A model generated the notes under the pieces. It was not told the origin of the DNA, did no database searches, and saw only the letters and a list, made by a program, of their open reading frames with translations. This document shows, piece by piece, positions 8,417 through 17,498 of a stretch of 64,000 nucleotides of DNA. Both the position numbers and the translations under genes were made by a program. This DNA is from GCA-2718035 sp964435285 (GTDB lineage: Bacteria > Bacteroidota > Bacteroidia > Flavobacteriales > TMED113): positions 124,001 to 188,000 of the forward strand of contig CAYSYA010000002.1 of NCBI GenBank assembly GCA_964435285.1. The letters are read 5' to 3'. Every line of letters begins with the position of its first letter. The first letter of the stretch is position 1.

Positions 8417-10861
8417 TTAATTAAAGTTTGAATCATCAATCCCTTCATTAATAATAACTTCATTTAAAATAGCTTTTATTATTTGACTTCCTTGTTCAGT
8501 AATTACTGAAATAGAAGTGTTTTTAGGTAAAGTAAGATTTTTAAAGCTAGTGTAGTTTGAATACTCTATAATATTTTGCATTCCATCTTTTTGAAAGACT
8601 TCCTTTACAAGGTGTCCTGACTTAGTACTAAAAAACATACTTTTTTTATCACCTTGTTTGTTAGTTCTAATTACTTTATATGTATCTACTCCATTAATTA
8701 CTTCAATCTCTTTTAATTCAAACTTATTTCCCAACTCGTCTCTAGAAAGAATAGGGTACAACAAAAAATTTTCAATTTCTTTTTCGATGTCAGCTGAAGA
8801 AAGTACTCTTTCTCCTTGCATTCCAGACATTGATGCCTCAGAACCATTATATTTCATTCCCTGTAATTCTCCTAACATTTTTGCTTTCATACTCATAAAA
8901 AAATTATTCGGTTTTTTATAACCCTGAGTTAAATTAATTTTCATTGGAGCTCCTTGAATTTCCATTTCAGATTTTAAAATTACGTCACTCCATTGGTTCA
9001 TATTTTCCTTCCCCCCTAAAGCTTTAATATTATTTTCAATAATAGATTCAACGGTAACTTTATCGTCGATAACCTTTTTTTCCATGTTTATCATCTCTCC
9101 TTGATAATCAAAAAATGTTATTTTATTATCAAATGTTTGTAGGTTATTAGATATGTCTTTATTACCAACAACGATAATGTTACAATTATCTGGCTTTATA
9201 TACTTTTGAGCTACAATGTAAATATCCTTTGCTGAAACATCATTTAAAGCTTTTAAATAATTTTTGTAATAATTTTTGTCTAAATCATTCATTTTTATAT
9301 TTAAAGCCAATTGAGCAATTCTAAATGGACTTTCAAGTGCTCTAGAAAAACTTCCCGTCATGTAATTTTTAATAACATTTAATTCTTTTTCAGTAACTAG
9401 TTCTTTTTTCATTTTATTCAATTCATGAATAAATTCTACAACAGCACTATCTGTAACTTCATTTCTAACGTCTGCGTATGCTGAAAACTCACCAATATAT
9501 TTATCAGAGGATATTCTTGACCTTGCTCCATAGGTATATGCTTTATCTTCCCTTAAATTTTGCATTAATCTACCAGAAAAGACACCACCCCCTAAAATAC
9601 TATTCATTACTTGACACGTAATTTCATCTTTTGACCCTGGTTTTAAAACTATTGGATATGTTACTTTTATTGTTGATTGAACAGCACCTTCTTTATGAAC
9701 AAAAGCAACTTGATTTTTCTCTGGAGCTGTACAATCAATAATTTCTTCCGAGAGAATCTTTTTTTTCTTCCATTTTTTAAAGTATTTATCAGTAATATTT
9801 TTAGCTTCTTCTAGTTCAATATCACCTACAATTACTAAATATGAAATATTTGGTTTGAAATACTTAGTATAAAGATTTTTTACGTCTTTTAATTCAATGT
9901 TATTTATAGTTGTTTCATTTATTAATTCGCCATATGGATGATTTTTTCCATAGTTCAATAAATTACTTATGTTATTAGAAATTTGTTGAGAATTACTTTT
10001 TTGACTTTCAAGCCCTGATAACATCTGTTTTTTCGATTTATTAAACTCATTCTTTGAAAAAACAGGATTTATTATAATATCATTTATTAATTCTAATAAG
10101 GTTGTTTGATGTTTTTTAAGAGAAGATGCAAAAATACCATCAAGACCATTAAAATTAATTGTTGCTCCAATGTAATCTGTTATTTCATCAATTTCTGCTT
10201 TACTTTTTGTCTTTGTCCCTGTTCCCATCATCATTGAAAGTATGTCTTTTGTGCCAGTTTTTTCTTTTTCTAAAAATGGTATAAAATCAGGGACTAAATA
10301 AAATGACACAACAGGTTTTTTATGATTTTCAACTAGAATAACCTGTAATCCATTTTTTAATTTAAACTCTTGATAATCACCAATTTGAACTTCCGGAGCT
10401 ATTCCAGCTTTTGGAGCTTTTCTTCTAAATCCATGAATTTTTTCCCATTCAACTTTTCCAAGATCTATATTAGTAATGTTTTGATCTAATTTATCTGCAA
10501 TGACTCCTAAATAATCGTAATTTCTTTTCTTCTTTTTTGTCTCATTTTTTAGTTGATCTCTTAAACTAATTAGTTTATTGGTATCAATTTTTTTAGATAA
10601 ATAAATTTCAGAGAGCCAATCTGTCTGAAAATTAAAATTATTTATATGTTGACTTATAACGTTTTCAATACATTGCCAACCTTCAGCATTAAATCCTTTT
10701 TGATACTCATATTTTCTACTATTTTCTTTCTTCACCTTCTTTTTTTCTGTGAATTGTAAACAAGATTTAATTTCCTCAATGATAATTTTTGAATTGTTAG
10801 TTTTTTCTTGACTGTATGTATAAAGTGTGATAAAACTTAAAACAAATAATAATTTTTTCAT
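8417..10861 (-). CDS. M16-family peptidase-like protein lacking the zinc motif, with N- and C-terminal extra domains
   Basis: 814 residues. A signal peptide (1-18) is followed by an unusual charged extension (about 20-150) with two Cys residues near 34 and 64. An M16 core runs from about 155 to 570. Where active M16 enzymes have HxxEH, this protein has 'TGTKDILSMMMGTGT' (202-216), so it cannot bind catalytic zinc. The second M16 half keeps 'SGRLMQNLREDKAYTYGARS', the Arg/Tyr substrate-binding pair. Residues 600-814 look like a LolA/outer-membrane lipoprotein-sorting-type domain. In this family an inactive subunit pairs with an active one, and the active partner is the gene immediately upstream (12-bp gap). 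Periplasmic or outer-membrane location is inferred. Confidence 0.88.
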   Translation of the reverse strand: MKKLLFVLSFITLYTYSQEKTNNSKIIIEEIKSCLQFTEKKKVKKENSRKYEYQKGFNAEGWQCIENVISQHINNFNFQTDWLSEIYLSKKIDTNKLISLRDQLKNETKKKKRNYDYLGVIADKLDQNITNIDLGKVEWEKIHGFRRKAPKAGIAPEVQIGDYQEFKLKNGLQVILVENHKKPVVSFYLVPDFIPFLEKEKTGTKDILSMMMGTGTKTKSKAEIDEITDYIGATINFNGLDGIFASSLKKHQTTLLELINDIIINPVFSKNEFNKSKKQMLSGLESQKSNSQQISNNISNLLNYGKNHPYGELINETTINNIELKDVKNLYTKYFKPNISYLVIVGDIELEEAKNITDKYFKKWKKKKILSEEIIDCTAPEKNQVAFVHKEGAVQSTIKVTYPIVLKPGSKDEITCQVMNSILGGGVFSGRLMQNLREDKAYTYGARSRISSDKYIGEFSAYADVRNEVTDSAVVEFIHELNKMKKELVTEKELNVIKNYMTGSFSRALESPFRIAQLALNIKMNDLDKNYYKNYLKALNDVSAKDIYIVAQKYIKPDNCNIIVVGNKDISNNLQTFDNKITFFDYQGEMINMEKKVIDDKVTVESIIENNIKALGGKENMNQWSDVILKSEMEIQGAPMKINLTQGYKKPNNFFMSMKAKMLGELQGMKYNGSEASMSGMQGERVLSSADIEKEIENFLLYPILSRDELGNKFELKEIEVINGVDTYKVIRTNKQGDKKSMFFSTKSGHLVKEVFQKDGMQNIIEYSNYTSFKNLTLPKNTSISVITEQGSQIIKAILNEVIINEGIDDSNFN

Positions 10862-10872
10862 AATTAGTTTTT

Positions 10873-12180
10873 TTATTTTTTAGGTAAATAATAGAGGGCA
10901 ACTCTATTTTCTTTAGTATAGTATTTTTTGGCAGCATTCATTATGTCTTCTTTTGTCACTGCTAAATATTTATTTATTTCATTATTAATTAAATTTGCAT
11001 CACCAAAGAATAAATGATAATTAGCCAAACTTTCTGCAACTCCATCCATTCTTGAATTAGAATTTATAAAATCACTCTCTATTTGATTTTTAAGTTTTTC
11101 TAATTCTTTGTCAGAAATCAGAGTAGATTTCAGTTTTTCATATTCAATGTCCATTAATTGTTCTATTTCTTTAGGATTTTCTCCAGAGTTGGCCATTGCA
11201 AAAGCTAAGGTTAAACCAGGATCTTCAAGATTAAAAGTAAAAGCTCCAGCGTACACACACTTTTGACTTTTTTCTACTAATTCAACATTAAGCCTTGAAC
11301 TATTTCCATCAGATAATAATTTATTCAACATGTCTACAGCATAAAATTCTTTGGTTCCTTGAGCAGGTATACTAAATCCATGAATTACTGCATCTAGTTG
11401 AATATTATCATATATGGTATCTCTTATTTCTTTATTTTTTTTTGATTCAGTTATTTTAGGTCTTGGAATTTCATGATTTCCTTTTGGAATACTATTAAAA
11501 TATTTGTTAACTAATTGAGTTGTTAGTTCTATATTTATATCCCCAGCAATTGATAAAACTGCATTATTTGGCACATAAAATGTTTCATAAAATTCCATAA
11601 ATTCTTCTTCTGTAGCGCTATCTATATGATCCATTGATCCTATTACTGTCCATCTATAGGGATGTTCTAAATAAGCTCTTTTCATCATTTCCTCAATCAT
11701 TGTTCCGTATGGTTGATTATCAACTCTTTGTCTTTTTTCTTCTTTAACTACTTCTCTTTGAGTTTCAATACCAATTGGCTCAATTTTAGCATGTAACATT
11801 CTTTCAGATTCTAGCCATAAACCTAATTCGAGTTGATTAGATGGAAGAACTTCGTGGTAATATGTTTTGTCATTAGAAGTATATGCATTGTTTGATCCGC
11901 CAGAATTTTCTATGTAATCATCAAATTCCCCCCTGGCGATATTTTCTGACCCCTCAAATAATAAATGTTCAAAGAAATGAGCCATACCAGTTCTTTCTGG
12001 ATTTTCATTTTTTGACCCAACATGATACATAACTGAAATTGCTACAATTGGAGTTGAGTTGTCTTCATGTAAAATAACGTGAAGTCCATTATTCAATGTA
12101 AATTCTGTGAATTCAATTGGTTTAATTTGAGAATAGCTAAAACTTATTGAAAAAATTAAAAAGAAAATGAAATTTTTCAT
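10873..12180 (-). CDS. Zinc-dependent M16 family peptidase (active subunit)
   Basis: 435 residues. A signal peptide (1-18) precedes the inverted zinc motif HFFEH (His68, Glu71, His72), with the third ligand Glu148 exactly 76 residues after His72, as in pitrilysin/processing-peptidase enzymes. 'SNNAYTSNDKTYYHE' and the C-terminal M16 half are intact. It probably degrades peptides in the periplasm or at the envelope as a heterodimer with the zinc-less subunit encoded 12 bp downstream. A TAnnTTTG promoter box lies 39-46 bp upstream. Confidence 0.93.
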   Translation of the reverse strand: MKNFIFFLIFSISFSYSQIKPIEFTEFTLNNGLHVILHEDNSTPIVAISVMYHVGSKNENPERTGMAHFFEHLLFEGSENIARGEFDDYIENSGGSNNAYTSNDKTYYHEVLPSNQLELGLWLESERMLHAKIEPIGIETQREVVKEEKRQRVDNQPYGTMIEEMMKRAYLEHPYRWTVIGSMDHIDSATEEEFMEFYETFYVPNNAVLSIAGDINIELTTQLVNKYFNSIPKGNHEIPRPKITESKKNKEIRDTIYDNIQLDAVIHGFSIPAQGTKEFYAVDMLNKLLSDGNSSRLNVELVEKSQKCVYAGAFTFNLEDPGLTLAFAMANSGENPKEIEQLMDIEYEKLKSTLISDKELEKLKNQIESDFINSNSRMDGVAESLANYHLFFGDANLINNEINKYLAVTKEDIMNAAKKYYTKENRVALYYLPKK

Positions 12181-12218
12181 AATGATTTTTATTTAAATTA
12201 ATCTGATAATTGGGTGAG

Positions 12219-12226
12219 CAAATATA
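12219..12226 (-). promoter_or_regulatory. Bacteroidota -7 box for the M16 operon
   Basis: On the minus strand these bases read TATATTTG, a perfect match to the TAnnTTTG -7 consensus. The predicted start of transcription lies about 30 nt before the M16 start codon at 12180. No clear -33 TTG is visible. A weaker plus-strand match (GATATTTG at 12238-12245) could serve hisS. Confidence 0.55.
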
Positions 12227-12275
12227 AAAATATTATCGATATTTGTTTTGGTTATTAATATAATTTTAATATAAA

Positions 12276-13643
12276 TTGTCTAGAAAAAATTTTTCATTAA
12301 GTGGTATGCCTGACTTTTCTTCTTCTGAGGTTAAGAAGAGAGAATATGTTTTTTCTATAATGAAAATAATATTTGAGAAATATGGTTTTTCTCCACTTGA
12401 AACACCTGCTATTGAAAAAAGAGAGACATTAATTGGTAATTATGGATCTGAAGGAGATAAATTAGTGTATCAGTTACTTAAAAGTGGAAATTTTATCTCA
12501 AAGGTTGATGAAAAAAAAATATTAAGTAAGGATGTTAATTTTATTGCTTCTCTAGTTTCTGACAAAGCTTTAAGATATGATTTAACTATACCTTTTGCTA
12601 GATATATATCATCTAACCAAGCTAATATTACATTGCCTTTTAAACGATATCAAATTCAAAAAGTATGGCGTGCAGACAGACCTCAAAAGGGAAGGTTAAG
12701 AGAGTTTACTCAGTGTGATATTGATGTTATTGGAAGTCAGTCTATTTGGCTAGAATCTGACCTAATTAAAATCTGTGATGAAGTGTTTATGTCTTTAAAT
12801 CTAAAAAACGTAGTTTTAAAACTAAACAATAGAAAAATTTTAGAAGGATTATATGAATATTTAACACCAAAATTTTCTTTTATTGAATTTTGTATTTCAT
12901 TAGATAAAATTGAAAAGTCTGGAATTGATGTTTTTTTGTCTTTTTTAGAAAAAAATATGGTCTCAAAAAAGAGTATTTCTATATTTAAAAGTTTATTTAG
13001 TAAATCTATTTCATCTAAAGACTTTAAATCACAATTCTCAAGTTTATTTAATTTTAAAAACCAATTAATAGAAGAAGGTAAAAATGAAGTTTATAATCTT
13101 CTTGCAAAAATATCTGGATTAAAAAATTTAACAATTGAAATTGATTTCTCATTAGCAAGGGGACTTGATTATTATACAGGAATGATATTTGAAATTAAAT
13201 CCAATGATATAAATATTGGAAGTATTGGTGGGGGAGGTAGATATGATAAATTAACTACTTTATTTGGTAATAATGTTGGTAGTGGAGTTGGTTTATCTTT
13301 TGGAGTGGAAAGAATTTTAATTTGTTTAAATGAATTAAATCTGTTTCCAAATGATTTAGATTTCTCACTTGATGTTTTATTTGTTAATTTGGGAGAAAGA
13401 GAAGCAATTTTGTCTCAATCTTATATTGACAGTTTAAGAAATAGTGGGATAAAATGTGAACTTTATCCGGATAATGTAAAACTAAAAAAGCAAATGTCAT
13501 ATGCTAATAAGAAAAACATTGATTTTGTTGCTTTGATTGGAGAAGATGAATTAAAAACTAATAAAATAACCCTCAAAAATATGATTAATGGTTCTCAGGA
13601 AATTATTTCTGTAGAGGAAATGATAAAAAAAATAAAAAAATGA
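12276..13643 (+). CDS. hisS: Histidyl-tRNA synthetase
   Basis: 455 residues, class II synthetase. Motif 2 is present ('RYQIQKVWRADRPQKGRLREFTQCD' region, about 124-149), as are the HisA signature 'ARGLDYYTGMIFEI' (294-307), the Gly-rich 'IGGGGRYD' motif and the C-terminal anticodon-binding domain (about 365-455). It charges tRNA-His. The start is TTG at 12276; the first downstream ATG lies inside the conserved 'SGMPDF' N-terminal motif and would cut it. The stop overlaps the hutH start by 4 bp, an unusual coupling of histidine use with histidine breakdown. Confidence 0.95.
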   Translation: MSRKNFSLSGMPDFSSSEVKKREYVFSIMKIIFEKYGFSPLETPAIEKRETLIGNYGSEGDKLVYQLLKSGNFISKVDEKKILSKDVNFIASLVSDKALRYDLTIPFARYISSNQANITLPFKRYQIQKVWRADRPQKGRLREFTQCDIDVIGSQSIWLESDLIKICDEVFMSLNLKNVVLKLNNRKILEGLYEYLTPKFSFIEFCISLDKIEKSGIDVFLSFLEKNMVSKKSISIFKSLFSKSISSKDFKSQFSSLFNFKNQLIEEGKNEVYNLLAKISGLKNLTIEIDFSLARGLDYYTGMIFEIKSNDINIGSIGGGGRYDKLTTLFGNNVGSGVGLSFGVERILICLNELNLFPNDLDFSLDVLFVNLGEREAILSQSYIDSLRNSGIKCELYPDNVKLKKQMSYANKKNIDFVALIGEDELKTNKITLKNMINGSQEIISVEEMIKKIKK

Positions 13644-15121
13644 ATAAATTTTTTGAGTTAGGTAAAAATTTAAATTTAGATGAAATTTCTAAGCTTTTAT
13701 TTGAAAACAAAAAAATAAGATTATCTAAAAAAACAGAAAATAAAATATCTAAATCTCGATATTTTCTAGAAAAAAAAATTACAGCTTCATCTGAAAAAAT
13801 ATATGGAGTTAACACTGGATTTGGTTCATTATGTGATACTCAAATAGATAAAAAAGATATTAAGGTTTTACAAGAAAATTTAATTCTTTCTCACTCATGT
13901 GGAACTGGAAAGGTAATTCCTAAAGAAATAGCAAAGTTAATTTTATTATTAAAGATTAATTCTTTGTGTTTGGGCTATTCTGGAGTCAGATTAAGTTTAG
14001 TTAAGCAATTAATATCTTTTTACAATAAAGATTTAATACCAGTAATTTACGAACAAGGTTCATTAGGTGCTTCCGGAGACTTAGCTCCGTTAGCACATAT
14101 GTCATTACCGCTAATTGGAAAAGGTGAGTTTTATTATAAAAACAGTATTAGAAAATCAAAAAAAATACTAAAAAATCAAGGATTAGAAACCTATAAATTA
14201 TCTTATAAAGAAGGATTAGCTTTAATTAATGGAACACAATTTATGTTATCATATGCTATTTGGGGATTTTTAAAAAGTATAAAACTAAATAAGTTTTCTG
14301 ATTTAATAGCATCTGTATCCTTAGAAGCTTATTCTTGCAGAATAGATCCATTTTCAAAATTAATATCCTCTGTCAGGCCACATCAAGGTCAAATCGATAC
14401 AACAAAGAATATTTTAAATAATTTAAGAGGAAGTAAAGGAATTTTTTTTAACGACGATTTTGTTCAGGACCCTTATTCTTTCAGATGCATTCCTCAAGTT
14501 CATGGTGCATCTAAAGATGTATTAAATTATTTTAAAAAAATTATTGAAATTGAAGTTAACTCAGTAACTGACAATCCTATTGTTTTTGAAAAAGATGAGA
14601 AAATAATCTCTGGTGGTAATTTTCATGGTCAACCATTAGCAATGGGTATGGATTATTTAGCAATCTCTTTGAGTGAACTAGGAAATATTTCTGAGAGAAG
14701 AGTTTTTAACTTAATTTCTGGAGAAAGAGGCCTTCCTAAATACTTAATTAAAAATTCAGGACTTAATTCCGGTTTTATGATTACTCAATATACATCTGCC
14801 TCTATTGTTAGTCAAAATAAACAGTTGTGTACTCCTGCCTCTGTTGATAGTATTGTATCTTCAAATGGTCAAGAAGACCATGTTAGTATGGGTGCAAATT
14901 CTGCTTTAAAGCTATATAGAGTAGTAAACAATTTGACTACAATTTTGTCAATTGAATTAATGAATGCAACTCAAGCTTTTCAAATAATAAATAAAAAAAG
15001 TTCTAAAAAGATTCATTCTCTAATTAAGGAATATAGAAAAGTAGTTCCATTTATTGAAAAAGATACAGATTTGTATAAGTACATATCAAAAGGGGAGGAT
15101 TTTATTATCAATAAGATTTAG
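13640..15121 (+). CDS. hutH: Histidine ammonia-lyase
   Basis: 493 residues of the MIO-dependent ammonia-lyase family. Ala144-Ser145-Gly146 in 'GSLGASGDLAPLAHM' forms the 4-methylideneimidazole-5-one cofactor. 'VNTGFGSL', 'LILSHSCGTG', 'GNFHGQPLAM' and 'QEDHVSMG' are the other active-site blocks. 'LSHSCGTG' favours histidine over phenylalanine or tyrosine as substrate and matches HutH of Bacteroidota. It converts histidine to urocanate and ammonia. No hutU, hutI or hutG is nearby. Length is slightly below the usual 500-510. Confidence 0.92.
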   Translation: MNKFFELGKNLNLDEISKLLFENKKIRLSKKTENKISKSRYFLEKKITASSEKIYGVNTGFGSLCDTQIDKKDIKVLQENLILSHSCGTGKVIPKEIAKLILLLKINSLCLGYSGVRLSLVKQLISFYNKDLIPVIYEQGSLGASGDLAPLAHMSLPLIGKGEFYYKNSIRKSKKILKNQGLETYKLSYKEGLALINGTQFMLSYAIWGFLKSIKLNKFSDLIASVSLEAYSCRIDPFSKLISSVRPHQGQIDTTKNILNNLRGSKGIFFNDDFVQDPYSFRCIPQVHGASKDVLNYFKKIIEIEVNSVTDNPIVFEKDEKIISGGNFHGQPLAMGMDYLAISLSELGNISERRVFNLISGERGLPKYLIKNSGLNSGFMITQYTSASIVSQNKQLCTPASVDSIVSSNGQEDHVSMGANSALKLYRVVNNLTTILSIELMNATQAFQIINKKSSKKIHSLIKEYRKVVPFIEKDTDLYKYISKGEDFIINKI

Positions 15122-15127
15122 ATTATC

Positions 15128-16141
15128 TTATTTAATAATATTTCCAATTAGTATTTTTAGCACTGCATATGTAGGAATTGCTAATAACATCCAAACAATT
15201 CCTCCTAACATTCCAGCTGATAAAACTATAGTAAATATTTCTAATGGATGAATATTTAAAATTTTGGAAAAAATCAAAGGTTGGAAAATGAAATTGTCAG
15301 ATGTTTGTATAATACTAAAAAGGATTAAGGTTTTTAATAATAGAGCTGGAACAATATCAATATTTTGAGTAGTAGTAATTATAATGATTGCTGCAAAAGA
15401 AAAACCAATAATTGGTCCTATGTAAGGAATTAAATTAATAATTGCAGCAAAAAGAGCGATTATCCAAGCATGTTCTATATTTAAAAATCCCATTCCAATT
15501 CCATAACAAGTAAATAGAACTGACAACTGAGTAATGAGACCTATAAAATACCTTCGTAAATAATATGTAATTTCAATTAATTTTTTATCAGTATTTTTTG
15601 TGTATTTAGAAATAAATTTCGAAAAATTATTTTTTATTAATTCAGCATCTTTCAGTAAAAAAAAAGTAATAAAACAAATTGAAAAAGTAGCCATAAAAAT
15701 ATTTCCTAACAGGCTAAAAGTTTTTGCGAATATACTTGTAAATGAGGTGAAATTGATGAGAGAAAAAAGTTCTTCACTTTTTATGTTTCCATTAATATTA
15801 AAATTTTTTAAAAAACCATTAAAATCTGAAATACTATCATCCATATATTTTTGAAAACCTTTGTAATCAATTTTACTAATTGTTTCAATTTCATCTATAA
15901 TTAAAGGATATCCAATAAACCCAATTACAAAAATTATAAGAAACACAATTAAAAGACATATTAGTGAAGAAAAAACTTTATTAATTCTTTTTTTTTGTAA
16001 GTTGTTTTTAAGGGGGGTTAGGACAATTGCTAAAATAATTGATATGAATAAGTAGGCAAATAAAATACTTAGTTTCCAAAAAAGAAAAATAAATAGCAGG
16101 ACTAATATTACACCTATAAAATTAGCAGAAATGTTTTTCAT
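15128..16141 (-). CDS. AI-2E family transporter (PerM/TqsA-like membrane protein)
   Basis: 337 residues with about 8 hydrophobic segments and the family pattern: an N-terminal helix pair, a soluble middle (about 85-140), then 'ALFAAIINLIPYIGPIIGF' and 'GILGG'-like C-terminal helices. Members export small molecules or act as Na+/H+ antiporters, and the substrate here is unknown. It is the last gene of a minus-strand run pckA-rsmE-DUF4159-this gene and converges on hutH with a 6-bp gap. Confidence 0.88.
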   Translation of the reverse strand: MKNISANFIGVILVLLFIFLFWKLSILFAYLFISIILAIVLTPLKNNLQKKRINKVFSSLICLLIVFLIIFVIGFIGYPLIIDEIETISKIDYKGFQKYMDDSISDFNGFLKNFNINGNIKSEELFSLINFTSFTSIFAKTFSLLGNIFMATFSICFITFFLLKDAELIKNNFSKFISKYTKNTDKKLIEITYYLRRYFIGLITQLSVLFTCYGIGMGFLNIEHAWIIALFAAIINLIPYIGPIIGFSFAAIIIITTTQNIDIVPALLLKTLILFSIIQTSDNFIFQPLIFSKILNIHPLEIFTIVLSAGMLGGIVWMLLAIPTYAVLKILIGNIIK

Positions 16142-16150
16142 AAATCAAAT

Positions 16151-16810
16151 TTAGTTATAAGTCATTACATATTCTATTATATTAGCTCCCATTTTTAATG
16201 CTTGCTCTCTTTTTTCAAACGAGTTTTGGTGAACATTAGCATCTTCCCAACCATCACCTAGATCACACTCATATGTATATAGACAGATGAGTCGCCCTTG
16301 TTTAATTAATCCAAAGGCTTGTGAATTTTTATTATCATGAGCATGTATCTTGGGTAAACCATTTTTAAATTTATATTTCATATTATAAATTTTATGATTT
16401 TTAGTTATTTCTATAAAATCTAGTTCAGGAAAAACTTTTTTCATTTCAGACCTGACGTAAATATCCATTCCATAATTATCATCAATGTGAAGAAAACCAC
16501 CACCAAGTAAATAATTTCGTAGATTTTTAGATTCAAATTCATTAAAATAGACATTTCCATGGCCTGTCATATAAATAAAAGGGTAGTTGTATATTTCCGT
16601 ACTTCCCACTTCTACAATTGCATATTCAGGATTTATATTTGTATTTAAATTTTCATTACAAAATATAGCTAAATTTTTGAGAGAAGAGGGATTAGAGTAC
16701 CAATCTCCCCCTCCTTGATATTTCAATACAGCTAGTTGATAGTTATTTTTCTTTAAATAAACAAAGCTGTTAAATAGCAATAGTATTAAAATAAAGTATA
16801 TTCTATTCAT
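16151..16810 (-). CDS. DUF4159 domain-containing secreted protein
   Basis: 219 residues, with an N-terminal hydrophobic signal or anchor (1-19). The body has 'LAVLKYQGGGDWYSNPSSL', 'YPFIYMTGHGNVYFNE', 'LRNYLLGGGFLHIDDNYG' and 'HDNKNSQAFGLIKQGRLICLYTYECDLGDGWED', the pattern of DUF4159, a glutamine-amidotransferase-like fold found at the periplasmic face in Bacteroidota. Function is unknown. It overlaps the rsmE stop by 8 bp and is followed 9 bp later by the AI-2E family gene. Confidence 0.85.
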   Translation of the reverse strand: MNRIYFILILLLFNSFVYLKKNNYQLAVLKYQGGGDWYSNPSSLKNLAIFCNENLNTNINPEYAIVEVGSTEIYNYPFIYMTGHGNVYFNEFESKNLRNYLLGGGFLHIDDNYGMDIYVRSEMKKVFPELDFIEITKNHKIYNMKYKFKNGLPKIHAHDNKNSQAFGLIKQGRLICLYTYECDLGDGWEDANVHQNSFEKREQALKMGANIIEYVMTYN

Positions 16811-17492
16811 TTTCTGAAATTAAAGTGTAACATGCGACAATTGCTGCAGTATCTGTTCTTAATCTATTTTTACTTAACGAGACAGACAAAAACTTTGCAT
16901 CGTTAGCCATTTTGATTTCTTTTTTTGAAAAATCTCCTTCAGGACCTATAACAATACATGCATTATTATATTTTAGTTTTTTTATAGTTTTTTTATCAGA
17001 GTCTTCTTTGCAATGAGCGATAAATTTGTGTTTAAATTTATTTGTTTTTACAAATTTTGAAAAATCAATCATCTCACAAATTTCAGGTTTGAAAGTTCTT
17101 AATGATTGTTTCATTGAAGAAGTTGCTATTTTTTTAATTCTATCAATATTGATTTTTGTTCTTTCAGATTTTTCACAAATTATTGGAGTTATTATATCAA
17201 CTCCAATTTCAGTTGCTTTTTCAATAATCCACTCAACTCTATTTCTTTGTTTAGGAAAAGAAATAGCTAGTTCAACCTTTTTTTTTCTTAATTCTTGATG
17301 AGATTTAATTATTTTAATATCAACTTTTTCTGTTTTAATTTTTTGAATTTCACATTCATATAAAAAACCATTTCCGTCCGTAATAAAAATTATATCATTT
17401 TTCTTTTTTCTAAGAACTTGGGAGCAATGTTTACTTTCTTCTTTATTTAAGTAAAGTGTAGAAGCTATATCTTTTGAGTAAAATAATTGCAT
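16803..17492 (-). CDS. rsmE: 16S rRNA (uracil-1498-N3)-methyltransferase RsmE
   Basis: 229 residues. The SPOUT methyltransferase signatures are present: 'KATEIGVDIITPIICEKSER', 'SMKQSLRTFKPEI', 'IVIGPEGDFSKKEI' and the C-terminal 'VSLSKNRLRTDTAAI' trefoil-knot SAM site. It methylates U1498 of 16S rRNA. It lies 6 bp after pckA and overlaps the DUF4159 gene by 8 bp, so it is part of one minus-strand transcript. Confidence 0.94.
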   Translation of the reverse strand: MQLFYSKDIASTLYLNKEESKHCSQVLRKKKNDIIFITDGNGFLYECEIQKIKTEKVDIKIIKSHQELRKKKVELAISFPKQRNRVEWIIEKATEIGVDIITPIICEKSERTKINIDRIKKIATSSMKQSLRTFKPEICEMIDFSKFVKTNKFKHKFIAHCKEDSDKKTIKKLKYNNACIVIGPEGDFSKKEIKMANDAKFLSVSLSKNRLRTDTAAIVACYTLISENE

Positions 17493-17498
17493 TCAAAT

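Noticed and set aside
8417..10861. Second active zinc peptidase
   Set aside because: The position of HxxEH holds no His or Glu ligands, so it is annotated as the non-catalytic partner.
13640..15121. Phenylalanine or tyrosine ammonia-lyase
   Set aside because: The substrate-side block (LSHSCGTG) is the histidine type of Bacteroidota HutH.
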